Assembly: GCF_000348985.1 (NCBI RefSeq)
Contig: NC_035934.1
Coordinates: 1 to 64,000, forward strand
From: Huiozyma naganishii CBS 8797
Lineage: Eukaryota > Ascomycota > Saccharomycetes > Saccharomycetales > Saccharomycetaceae
Direction of reading: 5' to 3'
Length of the DNA: 64,000 bases
Below are positions 1 through 11,826 of the stretch, in pieces. Every line of letters starts with the position of its first letter. Within the stretch, counting starts at the first letter, position 1. A program made the translations under genes and the position numbers. The notes under the pieces were generated by a model. It was not told the DNA's origin. It saw only the letters and a program-made list of their open reading frames with translations, and did no database searches.

Positions 1-2643
1 CACTGCTCCAATCCAATACTCACAGACAGCCTTCCGCTCTATTAAAGTATTTGAAACAGACCACCACCGTGCAGCCTGTTTACCTGATTGACCAATAAAG
101 TGACTAACAAAGACCTTCCAACAGAACGAATATCCCATAAGCATCGCATAAGTGACCTCCGTTTCCAGTTTTATAAACGACAGTTCTCTTGAACAGTACC
201 AGCATCGAGACCGTCTTTCCCTCTGCCGTATTTCCTCCTCTTATTCTTAGACTGATATATTATAATAGAAAATAGCATCGGGAAATAAACAGACCAGGCC
301 ACTGACGATTACTATGCAACAATCGTCTCTTAACCGTCAACAATAATCTGCACTCTAACATTGCACTGCCCCTCATGATTCTGTACAGAAATCGATACGT
401 ATAAATACCCACGGCTCTTTGACTCCAAATAAATGATCAAACGTAATTCAATCCCTGCAACAGTATCGTCATATAAACGTAGCTTGCACCAGCTCAACTC
501 ATTGCTACAAATGCGAATCCCCTCTGATCACTGGTAATTAAAACAGTATTCTATCAACATTGATGATAGCGCTACTCCATTTGAGCATCAAGCAATTAAA
601 TATCTCTTGCCATCATCTCATACCTGGCGCCGTTCTGAATCTTATTAAATTACTATCCCTTGCAGTTTCTATCCTGGCACTTTTCTTCGAAGCAACAGAC
701 GTCTACCGGAAAGAAAGCTCTTTCTAACCATTCAATCAGATCAGCTCACGTATCTCCTTGTAATATCTAACCGCTCAATCTCAACAGGAAATAAACCGGT
801 ACTCTTCGTAGCATAAACCATTCAGCATCAGTAATAAACGGGTCTCTTCAGGCAACTCGTCGTAACGTCTGACCGTTTAGTATCAAAGGGGAACGGAATA
901 CCCCAGTTATCTCGTCGTATTCTTTACTCGTGCTGCTCATAATAATATCTGCGTTTCTTCAACCGACGCAGCTCCATATATTGTCTAGAGAACAACTAGA
1001 CCTCTCTCCTTGATAAAAATGAACTAAATAATCGTCCTTCATGTACCACACTATTTCAACGAAAAACGGTTATTCTTGCAATAACAGGACCACGCCAACG
1101 GAATTGCTGTAATACTTCAAATACATACGATGATTGAATAACCTGAGCACTTCTGATCGAACAAAATACTCGCTCTTATAATACCAAGTATTTTCTCAAA
1201 TATGACAGCTTTAGGCAACAGAACATAGCGCCCCTGCTTAGACAACATGAATGTTAATGTTGCATAAAATACCAATATAATTCAATATAACATGTAAGAT
1301 TATTTAAAATATCAGCGCCCAAAAGGGAGAACATAACTCAGAAAAAAATGTCTTCTCGCCATGAAATGTTTTTGAAAACAGCTGTGCTCTCAATTATAAA
1401 CACGGATGCAGGGCAGAAGAAGAGACGGACTAAGAAAACCGGCATCGCCCATCGCAGGGCACCCGACCAAGCCTTTTTTATAGCACGTACAGTCTGGTTG
1501 TCCCTGTCAACACCTGTGCCAGCAATGACAGACTGACCTATGCCCGGGACATAGAAGCATAGGAACGCCCAAGAAGGACCCACTGAAATCCCCGTCGTCG
1601 CTGAAGCCCTCTTATCCCACAGCCCTCCTTGCAATTGTTTAGCCGTTACCGGTTGTCACGTTAACTCTACGATAAGATTGCATCTTCAACTCAACCGACT
1701 GCCAGCCCTACAGGAACCTACGTTACCTTCAACAGACCGTTAATTTGTGACCTTAGCTCAACTGTTTCCAGCTGAAACGATTGCATTTACTCTGGCGACA
1801 GCAAGGTCCAACTGCTACTGATAATTAGGCGTCGAACTGTAGAAGCCTGCTCTACACTGTGACAAACAACTGGCGTTCAATCCGAATAAATGCTCACGAC
1901 TGGTAATTTGTGGACAAACATACAACTGAACAAGGCTGCTAAATATCCATTAACTCAATTCAGCTCCTACTGAACACTACTGTTATTCTGTCTGTCCAAC
2001 CGCCAAGGTGCCTCAACTGAACCGTACTGCTGAGTTTCCCTTCACTGTGATCAACAACCAACGTTGAATTATCGCTGTTACACCACTTAATTATCTCTGT
2101 CTAACAGTCCAGTTAACCCAGCTGAACCTCGCTACTACCAATAATTTGTTTGACAAACTTACGACGGTGCTCCATTCCACGGCTAAACTTCCATTGACTG
2201 CGGCAAACAACCTAAGTTAAAACTAAATGAACCTCTCTGTTAAGGGTATTTCTACATCACATCCCATATCCTACTGAACAAGACTGCTAAACTTCCATTT
2301 ACTGTTATGAACGACTTGATCCGTCTCCAAATGAAACTCACTGTTATACATTAAATTATCTCTATTTAACATCCGGCTAAAAACACTGATACTGCTAATT
2401 AATATGAGAGAAATGCAGGGTTCATCCAACTATTGCCTTCAACATTCCACCTTAAATGACCAGCACTGATGCATTTCCCAGTCTAATTAAACCTTTTATA
2501 TAAGGTATTGATACACTCTAGAATATCTGCATTATAGATAGCCCAAATTCTCCGTCTAACAAATACAACAGAGAAAGTAATCAACTTTCAAGGAGTCTTG
2601 TATGATGCCTCTTCTCTGTGATCGACAGACACTCGTCACTTAA

Positions 2644-2695
2644 TATAGACATAAGTGAGAAATACCCCTGCATAGTATAGACATAAGTGAGAAAC
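2644..2695. repeat. Short direct repeat, 32-bp period
   Basis: The 19-base phrase tatagacataagtgagaaa starts at 2644 and again at 2676, giving two copies 32 bases apart inside the gene-free left region. It is too short and too few in copy to call a satellite. Confidence 0.7.
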
Positions 2696-4020
2696 TCGCA
2701 CCTTAAAGGCTCAGTTGCTCACTGTAAATGTTGTTGTTCTTTAATGCATCTATCTCTTATAGTCTCCGTCATATAGTAATTGAGATCTCTTCATGTTGGG
2801 AACAAACGGATAAGACACATTCCCGTAACCTTTGGCCAGTAGGAAATATGGAACCTGGATGACAGATTCTGTCTCTGGATGAACTTCTTTGTTGATCAAT
2901 CCATACTACAAACCCAAATGTACCAGCCACCACATCAACTCTGTCACAGATAATCCTTTCTCCATCGCTGAAGTAACGCAAACCGTCGCTGTCACCTGCA
3001 CCGTCTTCTTAGTGGAAACGCAGAATAATAAAGACCACGGTACAGATGCCCATGGAACGTCTGTCACCGAACCAGAAAAGACTGCAGCACTAGCCAGTCG
3101 AAGACGCTCTTCAAACAACGGCTGTCGTAGTCTCAACACCCCATCTCATGACATCCTCTCTCCCGGGACTCCAGGTCTGACACTCCGGCTACCCGCTGAA
3201 GTGAGCATGAGAACATAACCGTCTCGGTTAGAAGTCATGAAGGTGACACTCCATGCGATATCGCCCTCTCTTCACACTGGGAACTCTTCCCTATGTATAC
3301 TTTTTTTATTTTAGAGAATGCGAATGGAAGACTCTCCTCTCCCCGACTCGAAGAAGCAACAAGGCAAGAGAAGCCAGCCTAGCCCAAGCCACCCACCCAC
3401 GTCTGCTTCATGACAGGAGTAGTTTCGTGAGCACCCCGTGCCAGCCATCTAAACAGCGACGAGACTATGCCCAGGGACAAAGAAGGTATCACCAGCGGGA
3501 GGTAAACACACACCGCAAGGATACCCCGAGGTATTAAACTCTGTCTGTCCCACTGTCACACAATCATTGACGTGAGAAAGAACGGCATTCGCTAAACTAC
3601 TCAACCAAATGTCAACGGCAACTGGCCAGCGCCCTGCACAGTCATACACGTTCAATTGGTTACTCCGCAATACCAGCCACTATTTGTGGCAAACCTCTGA
3701 AATAAACTCTACGATGCCTCTTCTGGTTAACTCAACTGAAATGAATTTAACTGCCAGTTTCTTTAAATAGACCGTGACTTTTGTGGACCGGTCTCAACTA
3801 TCCCCAGCTGAAACGGACGGTTAAACTCTCATTTACTCTGATTACAATAAAACCGATAGATTCCCCGCTACCGATATTTAGTTTGTCAAACTTACGACGG
3901 TAATCCATCTTACTGCTAAGCTTCCATTGACTGCGGCAACGAACGCACGTTAATATGAACCTCTCTGCTAAACTTTCGATATACTATGAAAAACATACGA
4001 CGGTACTCCATCCTACCCGT

Positions 4021-4220
4021 TAACTGTGGCAACGAACCTTCTTTAAAATGAAACTCTCTTCTAAGGGTTATTTCTACATCACAGATTATATTCAACTGCT
4101 GCTAATCTTTCCATTAACTGTGGCAACGAACCTTCTTTAAAATGAAACTCTCTTCTAAGGGTTATTTCTACATCACAGATTATATCCAACTGCTGTTAAT
4201 CTTTCCATTAACTGTGGCAA
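4021..4220. repeat. Near-perfect tandem repeat, 94-bp period
   Basis: A unit beginning taactgtggcaacgaacc starts at 4021, again at 4115, and a third partial copy starts at 4209. The first two copies differ at only a few bases. More diverged copies of the same unit can be read elsewhere in the left region, for example near 2200-2300 ('tctctgttaagggtatttctacatcac'-like, shortened). This is the least eroded part of the repeat field and therefore its most recent duplication. Confidence 0.85.
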
Positions 4221-4866
4221 ACATTGTATGGTAATCCTAATGAACCTCACTGCTAAGTATGCATTTATTGTGGCAATCAACGCAAGTTAAATCCAACTGA
4301 ACAAGACTGCTCTACTTTCTATTTACTGCGACAAACAACGCACGTTAAATCCAATTGAATAAGACTGCTACTTTCCATTTAAAACGACAAGCATAAGACG
4401 GTAATCCAACTGAACATCGCTGCCACTGATAAAATAGCAATGTTAATCTATCCTACTGCTAAACTTCCCGTGCACACAGCCTGCTGTAAATCAAACGGAA
4501 CCTCACCGCTTAAATTCCATTTATTGTGATAGACAAGTTGATCCAATGGTAATTGAACCTCGCTGCTAAACTTCCATTTACTGTTATAAAGAGGCTTCTC
4601 TAACTTCAATTAAAACTCACTATTATAGGTTGAATTATCTCTGTCTACGGAACAGCATTGATACTGCTGCTTTTTATGGCCGTCATCCAACCAAACCTCA
4701 ATGGTAACTATTGCAACATCCAACAACAACTGGCAATTACTCGCCAAAACGCAGTATATATCCATTCAAATAAAGTATTGATACACCCTAGAATATTTGT
4801 ATTACAGATACTCCCAAGTACACACCACTAAGAGAGTGTTCATCTTTAAATGGGTCATTTCTGATA

Positions 4867-5043
4867 TGAACTTTCGTTTTCTTTCGAGTGAACTTTCGAG
4901 TGAACTTTGTTTTTCTTTCAAGTGAACTTTTGAGTGAACATTCGTTCTTTTCGAATGAACGGATCTCTTTCTCGCTTAACTATGGCCCGTTTCTGTTTCT
5001 CTTTCGAGTGAACTTTGGCTTAACAGTGCGTTTGAGTGAATAT
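4867..5043. repeat. Irregular short repeats of the phrase TTTCGAGTGAAC
   Basis: The phrase (c)tttcgagtgaac and one-base variants (tttcaagtgaac, ttttgagtgaac, ttcgaatgaac) recur at least seven times, with spacings from about 14 bases upward. A frame runs through it but has no ATG start and translates to low-complexity sequence, so I call it non-coding. Confidence 0.65.
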
Positions 5044-5974
5044 CGTGAAGTTGCATTACTATGTGAGTCTCTTTGTTTGAGCTTAAGCATCCTGAGAGCC
5101 TGGATTTCACATTTATCATTGTATTTTGGAAGCAGCAAGGACGTTTAAAACTTTTGCAGACCAAGCCTTTCATTATAATCGGAAAGAAAATCAACGATAT
5201 CTGTAAATAAAGCTACGATGCTTAATAAACAGTGTGTTTTCAAAGAAGAAATACTGTGTTATATTGTTATTAAAGCTGTTAGGTCTCGTCGATGTAGATA
5301 ACACATAAATTAGCATAAGTTGTACTAACCATGTGCTTAAGCAAAATTAAGTATAGTTTTGGTATGGAAACTGGATGCTATGCCAAGATCATTGTGGGAA
5401 CATTACAGTTAACTCCTGTAGGGAAATCAAAACCCCTCTTTATATCTAAACCAGTGCCATGACACCATATTACAGCATCATATTGATAGAAGCTTCTAAT
5501 TACACGGATGGCATATTACCAAGGACACATGTAAACTTGTAGGGCATCTGCTTCAACACCCTTCCAGATAATTTCTGTATACCAACCCCTCCAGCTAAGA
5601 CCGCTTAGAGACACAAGCAAGTTATTTATTTCCAATATAACCACAACCCAAGGGTAAGTAAGAATATCAAATTGTGTTACACACCTTTTATCCAAAACCT
5701 ACTCTATCTTCCACCATAACCCTCGGTAGTTCAGCACAAAATTCCAAGTTTTTATTTTATCGGATACACTACTGCATTCTAAGACATTACCAACCCAACT
5801 CTGGTACTCTTGAACGTGTAGTGTATACAACCAAATAACTGTTTTGAAAGAGGATTCTGTGGATCGCCTCTAAGTGAACTACGCCTAGAGTAACGAAGTA
5901 ACAAAGAAACAAGAAATAAAAAATTCAATCTATAAGAGACTATAAATGTATTCAGTAATAATATAAAAAGGTGA

Positions 5975-8170
5975 TCAAAGCAAGACCAAAAGCAAATTCA
6001 TAAAGATAGAGCCCAAAATTGCTGGATTCACTGAGTTTGCAATTCCGGCAAAGGTATAAACATTGTGAGTGGAGGTTTCACCACGGGTGTATCCTCTGGA
6101 ATCACTTTCCACCACTGGAGTGACAGTCGTCACTGGATGAAGTGTTGTTTCAAACTTCAAATCGGAGTTTTCTGAGGTACTGGGTGTTTTTTGTGTTTTC
6201 TGAGATGCAGTAGCAGGAATTGGGGGTGCAAAAGTAGGACTCTCAATTAAACGGGAAGTTACAAGTGTGGACCTGAGAGCGGAATCGTTGCGGTCTTCTG
6301 ACCCTGCTGATGGAATTATATGGCGAGAATTGGCCGTAGCTGCAACCGTATCCGTTGGTCGTATCGAAATTGGTTCATTGGAGGTTTCAAGTGGAACAAC
6401 ATCATTCGAACTTGCAGGAGGAGGTGGGTAGCTGGTAGTCTCCGAAGTACTCAAACTTGTTTCAGAAGGTGGAAATACAGGACCCGTAGTAGTTCTGATT
6501 GTCACAGAAACAGTCGAACTCGAAGGAGGTGGCAGCTTGCTGGTAGTCATTGGTGGAGCAACTTTATTCGAACTTGAAGGAGGAAACATCTCACTGCCTT
6601 CAGATGAAACAATCATATCCGAACTCAAACTTGAAGGTGACACTGGATAACTGGGCGTCCATGGTTGAATCAGAGTGCTTAAACTTGTCGCAAGAGACGT
6701 AAACACAGGGTCCATGGTGGACCGGAAGGTAGCAGACATGCTCGAACTAGAAGGGGGTAACGGATCGCTGCACGACTCCGATGTAAGAGAAGACGGACGA
6801 ACTTTGCTCCAATACCTTGTGGTAGCGGATCGCGATATATTCGAAAATGACCTGACGGAAGAGCTGCTATCGCTCGTTTCCATTGTGGAAGGGCTCCCAG
6901 TAGTGCTTGATGCGTATCCTGACGAAGGGTCGGCGTTGCCTGAGTGCAATGTGGAAGAGACCACAGCGGTGCTCAAAGCGTATCCTGACGAAGGGTCGGC
7001 GTTGCCTGAGTGCAATGTGGAAGAGACTCCAGCGCTCAATGTAGACCTTGAGGCAGAGTGGGTCTTACCTGAGTTCAATGCGGAAGAACTCCCCGTCTTG
7101 TGCGATGTAGAATCATAAACTGATGTATTCTTAGCCTTGTCAGAGTTGTATGATGAAACAGTGGCTGGTTTATTGGAATCTGTGCCCGGAGATGAACTAG
7201 AATCATGGACTGTGCTAGACGAGATTGGATTATATTTTGAACGAGTGTTTGAAGAGGTAGCAATTTTACTAGTAGTTAGGGTACGAGAACCAACTCTCGA
7301 CCCACGGTTTGTTATGGATAGGTTTGTTGAACTGCTGAAATGCGTCTCAGTCGATGCACTCTCAGTATTGGTAACTGTGTTAGATGTCATAATTGTGTCG
7401 TCAGATTGAACATCAGAAGAGGTGACTATATTGTAAGAGGTTGAAATATCGTTTGGTAAACTAGTTATGCCAGTAGCGGACCCCTTGCGCTGGCTGTATG
7501 ATAAACCTGAGAGAATAGACGAGAACAAACTTAATGAGGAGGATTGGGCTGTTGCTCCACAGTTCTTACCACATTCCTTACTCCAGAAAACACTAGGGAA
7601 ATTGGTTTGAGAATGTCCCTGGTTGTCATAATTATCACAGCCTACTGACAAGTCGAAAGTCGAAGTTCCCCATTTCCAATCCCCACTGTATTGCGCAGCG
7701 TCGCCTTGTAAGTACTCGTAGTTCACTTGGAAGGACGGTAGCCATACTTTGCATTCATCTGTAGGTGATGTTTTCCCGTATACTTGAAATTCGGCTTTAA
7801 AATCAGTAGGGTTAGTTATCAGTCCTGATACGCCTTCGTTTTTCCCGTGTAGCTGGATTGTAGATTGAGGGCCGAATACTCCAAAAATTTTCAATGACCA
7901 AAGATACTTAAGGTCTATTTGTTGCTCTCCTACAACACGGATTTTGACATTATAGGTATTTTCAGACCCTTCTGCAAAAGAAACACTGGTAACATCCATG
8001 GTATACTTCATGATTTTTTGGTTTTTAAAAGACCAATTAAAATCCAAGTTAGAGCAACCGTTTGATACTGAACCACATGTTTTAGCAGCTTCGGAAAGCG
8101 CCACTAATTTCAAGACCAAAATGATCCGGAAAAATAACAAATACGCGCTTTTCCCCTCTGTCATACGCAT
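5975..8170 (-). CDS. FLO11: FLO11-type GPI-anchored cell-wall adhesin
   Basis: 731 residues. Residues 1-29 form a secretion signal. Residues about 30-208 match the Flo11 adhesin domain: paired cysteines near the start (CGSVSNGC), then NLDFNW, KYTMDVTSVSF, DLKYLWSLKIFGV, NPTDF, a run ending in GDWKWGTSTFDLSVGC, NYDNQGHSQTNFPSVFW, and a closing C-x3-C pair. This Fn3-like domain mediates homotypic cell-cell and surface adhesion in S. cerevisiae. A long Ser/Thr-rich stalk follows, including an exact 22-residue repeat. The end is a hydrophobic tail after ANSVNPAIL, typical of a GPI-attachment signal. The start is the first in-frame ATG; a second Met lies two codons on. Upstream lie 2.9 kb without a gene, as for S. 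cerevisiae FLO11, which has an unusually long regulated promoter. Whether this is the strict orthologue or one of several family members cannot be told here. Confidence 0.88.
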   Translation of the reverse strand: MRMTEGKSAYLLFFRIILVLKLVALSEAAKTCGSVSNGCSNLDFNWSFKNQKIMKYTMDVTSVSFAEGSENTYNVKIRVVGEQQIDLKYLWSLKIFGVFGPQSTIQLHGKNEGVSGLITNPTDFKAEFQVYGKTSPTDECKVWLPSFQVNYEYLQGDAAQYSGDWKWGTSTFDLSVGCDNYDNQGHSQTNFPSVFWSKECGKNCGATAQSSSLSLFSSILSGLSYSQRKGSATGITSLPNDISTSYNIVTSSDVQSDDTIMTSNTVTNTESASTETHFSSSTNLSITNRGSRVGSRTLTTSKIATSSNTRSKYNPISSSTVHDSSSSPGTDSNKPATVSSYNSDKAKNTSVYDSTSHKTGSSSALNSGKTHSASRSTLSAGVSSTLHSGNADPSSGYALSTAVVSSTLHSGNADPSSGYASSTTGSPSTMETSDSSSSVRSFSNISRSATTRYWSKVRPSSLTSESCSDPLPPSSSSMSATFRSTMDPVFTSLATSLSTLIQPWTPSYPVSPSSLSSDMIVSSEGSEMFPPSSSNKVAPPMTTSKLPPPSSSTVSVTIRTTTGPVFPPSETSLSTSETTSYPPPPASSNDVVPLETSNEPISIRPTDTVAATANSRHIIPSAGSEDRNDSALRSTLVTSRLIESPTFAPPIPATASQKTQKTPSTSENSDLKFETTLHPVTTVTPVVESDSRGYTRGETSTHNVYTFAGIANSVNPAILGSIFMNLLLVLL
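6912..7027 (-). repeat. 66-bp intragenic tandem repeat in the adhesin stalk
   Basis: Fifty bases at 6912-6961 recur identically at 6978-7027. The period is 66 bases, or 22 residues (STLHSGNADPSSGYA...). The spacing keeps the frame. Such in-frame repeats in adhesin stalks expand and contract by recombination and change stalk length. Confidence 0.9.
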
Positions 8171-11043
8171 TGTTGTGCTGGTATTATTGTAGGGAAAAAA
8201 GGGAAAGTTGACTATTGAACCTATAGTCAGGAAAATAAGCTGGCAAAGGATAAGAAAGCAAAAAATTAACCATATTTATATCGAAGTCTTGGTAAGTAGC
8301 GGTAACATGGAATAATCAATGATAAGAGGGGTCGAATCAGTACGGCATCAACATTATAATGTTAGATTCTTTGGACCTGTAATCTTGGAGGTATGAAATT
8401 TCATGTAGAAACAAGTGGAACACCTAATCTTCAAAGAGCTTCAGGAAAAAGAAAAAAACCTGTTGCATTCAAATTCCTTCTTTATCCTTACTCCTGTGCC
8501 TACCTGATAGCTGAGAAATGGCCAGAACCACCTTCATAAACTTTTTTCTTAGTAAAAAACAGAATTTTTGCTCATTTTTGAACATGGAAATTCACTATTG
8601 TTCAACCGCCAACAAGGATACTAGCAATACACGTATGTGGAAATACTATATCCTGGTTGAACCCCCTTGCAGCCAGCGGCCGATAAAATTATTAGCTGGG
8701 ACCTTGAGCTGACGGCATCGAAAAAAGAACAATGCAAACTTCTGCTTGGAGCCCTGTCCCTCAAGCTAAAAAGAGAAGTAAATGAGGAGGTGACGTGAGA
8801 CCTATATGCGTATTTTGTGACGGACGTTCCTGCTTAACCAATTCAAGTGCCATTGCCGAGGCTCTGTTCACAAGGAATGACAGAAGATTTTCTTCGAGCG
8901 TTTCTCAAAATTGAAAAAAAATCCTCATTGTTCTGAGCTCTTTTAGGAAATTTTTTAGGTAGCTCAAGAACAATAGGCGTAGGGTCCAGTATACTGGCGC
9001 ACGGATAAGTTAGGATGCTTACCAAATTGCAGATGACATATGTTAAGTCCCCGGCCCTTTGGAACACTGTTTGTCCGTGGCCGAAAAGTTTTTAGCCAAG
9101 GGCTACGTTGCCGTCATTCGTCACTGTCTTTGTTTCTTCTCCATCAGCGTTTTATACAATGTATCCTTCCCTCTGAGACTCCTGTGCGGTGAATCCTCTG
9201 TGGCCAGCTGTCAAAAGGTTTCCGACAGTACCATTCTTGTTGTTGTTTTTCCTACCAAATAATACATCTGGAAGGATACGACTCGGCAGGGTTTCCCTCC
9301 ATAAATTTCCTCAGTACCACATTCAATTTTTGAAGTCAGTGTTTTCATTTAAGCTAAACCACTCATCCGCTAAGAGAAGGGCCAGCCGTAAGCGGGTTGG
9401 TCCTCGTTTATTGAAAAAGAAGGAAAAAGGGCCTTTCGCACCATAACACTACGGGATGTCAAGGAGTTCATTGTCAATGACTTTTCCTCTTCCTCCTCTT
9501 CTTCTTTTCTTCTTTTTTTTTTTTTTTTGTGAGTGCTCGAAATAAACTACACTCCTGGTGGACAAATGAAGTCTGTGAGGAATTAGTTGTAGACAGTGTG
9601 TTCAATATCTCCCTGTACTGCGAGTAAATATTGATGTTATAGAGAGCTATCATATTTTGTATGTAGTTTCACTAGGGATAGGGGGACCATGCGGTATCAC
9701 TTACATGGTAATATGGCTGTTTGTGGAAGCTATTCATGTTACTGAAATAGAGAACTTAAAACAGTTGGTATGCAGCTCTTTGGGCTCCGATTCTCACAGC
9801 ATATATGGCTACCTAATCAAATGTCTGGTGATAATGAAGGCTATCTAAAGATACTTCGAAGAAAATTTATTTAATTGCAAAGGTAATCGATTGCGGCAAT
9901 ATACGAAGAGCAGGACATGACCCGAGTGTGAAGCCCATAGTATCTGGAACATAGATAATTACGGGCACTGTGAGACCAAGTCTTTTAAGAACTTTTCCGA
10001 ATGCCATACCGATCTTCTACCAAATGGAGTCATGATATATAACTGAAAAAACTGTTCAAACTTTCTTAAACTTTCAAAACATCTTGTGGTACCGACTGAC
10101 CTTATTCCTCGTAAAAAAAGTGTCATAGAAAACTATTTTCTACTGGGAACAGAGGGCATTTGTCATATTTCAAAAGGATCAAGAACAAATTCACGATATA
10201 CTACTTTTATAACAAATTCATTCCTGTTCCATAAGATATGTGTTATCAATCAATGGAACTTCAGGAGATATGTATGTATAGTATCTTGCTACTTCGCATA
10301 CAATAGAGACTACCTGACAAAAGAACGTTGGAAGGGTCATACACCACAACCTACACTTAACACCCGATGTGAAGCTTTTTACTACGAGTACGAATTGATG
10401 AAAGTCTCAGAACAACTGGACCTTCAAACCGTTACTCAACTCAAAAAAGCTTCATTATTCAAATAATCAAAGAAACAGCTTTAAAACAAAGCATTTCTTC
10501 AAAAACATTGCTCATTGTGTTTTCAAAACGAAAACTGGAGTAACGAGAATAATATTACTTTCCCAATGCTTTAACAGACATATCCGTTGTTACCACTCGT
10601 TAAAAAAAAGAGTTAAAAGAAACATCCTGACAAAGAGCTTTGGGTGGTTTCATTCTGTCTAGCATAATCAATTATTGATAGACATTGCGCTGTCAACTGA
10701 CTGCACTGGTGACTTCTGCCTTCTGTCCGTTCATTGGGAACACTAGCAGTCTCATTCAAAAGAGACGCTGCTTCCCACTCTGCTTTTAAACTATTTTTTT
10801 GCTTGTCATCAAAAAAATGAGGAAAAAAATTAGAGATTTTAAACGATTAGGGCATTAAAATGTTTCGTTGAGTACGTTAATGTGATTTGAAGACATCATC
10901 TGCTTTCTATCAAAAATGAGATATACGTATTAATAATAACTAACAGTTCAAATGTTAAGTTAAATAGAATTGTAAGAACTAAGAAAAAGAAATATCGCCG
11001 TTGCATATATTAGTTTAGAATTATAATTTTGCTTGAAAGGAAA
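8171..11043. other. 2.9-kb gene-free interval, likely adhesin promoter
   Basis: Lies upstream of the FLO11-type gene and downstream of the TIR-type gene, both on the minus strand. It holds only short frames lacking ATG starts or any family signature. It contains a pyrimidine tract ending in 16 or more Ts (about 9480-9529). In S. cerevisiae the FLO11 promoter is about 3 kb and hosts toggling non-coding transcripts. The length match here is suggestive only; I recognise no specific factor sites. Confidence 0.5.
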
Positions 11044-11826
11044 TTACAACAATAGGGCCACAGCACCTAGGACACCAGCACCAACACCAGTGACACCCTT
11101 AGCGGCAGCACCGTTCTTGGTAGCAGCAGTAACAGAGTGGGTGGAGGAGGTACCGTTCTTGGCAGTGGAAGCCTTGGCGGTAGAGGTATGGGCAGTGGAA
11201 GCCTTAGAAGTGGCAGTCTTGGCCGATTCAGACTTCTTCGATTGACAGACCTCGTCACAAACGGTGGAAGTTTCAGTGGAAGTCAAATGGGTCGTTTCGT
11301 GAACTGTAGAGTTGGCGTAACCCTTCGAAGTAACGATGGTACCGTTGGCAGCAGCTGTGACTGGGGCGCTGGTGGCCTTGGTTTCACCAGTCTTGGCAGC
11401 GGAGGCTTCGGTAGCCGTGGTGGCAGCAGCGGTAGAAGCGGCAGCACCTGGGGCGGCAATGACGATACCTTGAGCTTCTAGGGAGGCCGATAGAGCTGGT
11501 GCAATTCTGGAACTGTACCATGGAACACCGGTCAACATTCTTTGAACGTCAGCTTCGTCAATGTCAGACAATAGAGTGATCCACTGAGATTCAGGAACAC
11601 CGTTGAACGCTTGGTCAATGACAGCTGTTTCAATAACAGGTGGGTACTTCTCGCCTGGGTTAGCACCTTGGAAGGAGTAGTATTGAGGCAGGTTGTTGGC
11701 AATGTCCATAACGTACACACCTAGCTCAACCATCTTGACAACTTGAGAGTCTGCGGCGACAGTCGTAGCGGCATTGGCGCCAGCGGATAGAGCGGAAAGA
11801 GCAACGGTGGAGCGTATACTGACCAT
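11044..11826 (-). CDS. TIR/DAN (Srp1/Tip1) family cell-wall mannoprotein
   Basis: 260 residues from the ATG at 11826; an in-frame ATG 27 codons upstream would precede the signal peptide (MVSIRSTVALSALSAGANA) and is less likely. After the signal comes the Srp1/Tip1 domain (about residues 25-115), ending in the family hallmark MLTGVPWYSSRIAPAL. Next is a Ser/Thr/Ala-rich stalk with a single two-Cys stretch (TVCDEVCQ) and a hydrophobic GPI signal (GVGAGVLGAVALLL). Family members are covalently linked wall mannoproteins induced by cold or hypoxia in S. cerevisiae. Codon use is strongly biased (repeated gcc/gct/acc), which suggests high expression. The exact orthologue among TIR1-4, DAN1 and relatives cannot be assigned. 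Confidence 0.85.
   Translation of the reverse strand: MVSIRSTVALSALSAGANAATTVAADSQVVKMVELGVYVMDIANNLPQYYSFQGANPGEKYPPVIETAVIDQAFNGVPESQWITLLSDIDEADVQRMLTGVPWYSSRIAPALSASLEAQGIVIAAPGAAASTAAATTATEASAAKTGETKATSAPVTAAANGTIVTSKGYANSTVHETTHLTSTETSTVCDEVCQSKKSESAKTATSKASTAHTSTAKASTAKNGTSSTHSVTAATKNGAAAKGVTGVGAGVLGAVALLL

Larger units (their letters stand above)
1..5974. repeat. Gene-free subtelomere-like region of degenerate repeats
   Basis: About 6 kb with no frame that resembles a protein. The sequence is rich in short recurring phrases such as 'ctgctaaacttccatttactg' minus a base or two, 'tgtggcaa(a)caac', 'tctacatcaca' and 'aatccaactgaac', especially at 1620-2560 and 3660-4830. They look like eroded copies of a longer unit. 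The first 1.3 kb has a different set of recurring phrases ('accgtttag', 'aataaacgggt', 'ctcgtcgta'). Its place next to an adhesin gene and a TIR-type mannoprotein gene suggests the inner part of a subtelomere. No telomeric TG-rich repeat is present, so the chromosome end itself is not in the window. The few small open frames here have no recognisable features. Confidence 0.6.

Noticed and set aside
2889..3537. Two overlapping frames of 94-109 codons
   Set aside because: No domain, signal or codon bias; they lie in the repeat field and overlap frames on the other strand.
4888..5148. 86-codon frame on the plus strand in the left region
   Set aside because: It starts with GTG, overlaps the TTTCGAGTGAAC repeats and translates to low-complexity sequence.
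6675..7118. 147-codon plus-strand frame inside the adhesin gene
   Set aside because: It is the shadow of the repetitive Ser/Thr-rich stalk read on the opposite strand.
10086..10466. 126-codon frame between the wall-protein genes
   Set aside because: The first codon is GTG, there is no recognisable domain, and it lies in the probable adhesin promoter.
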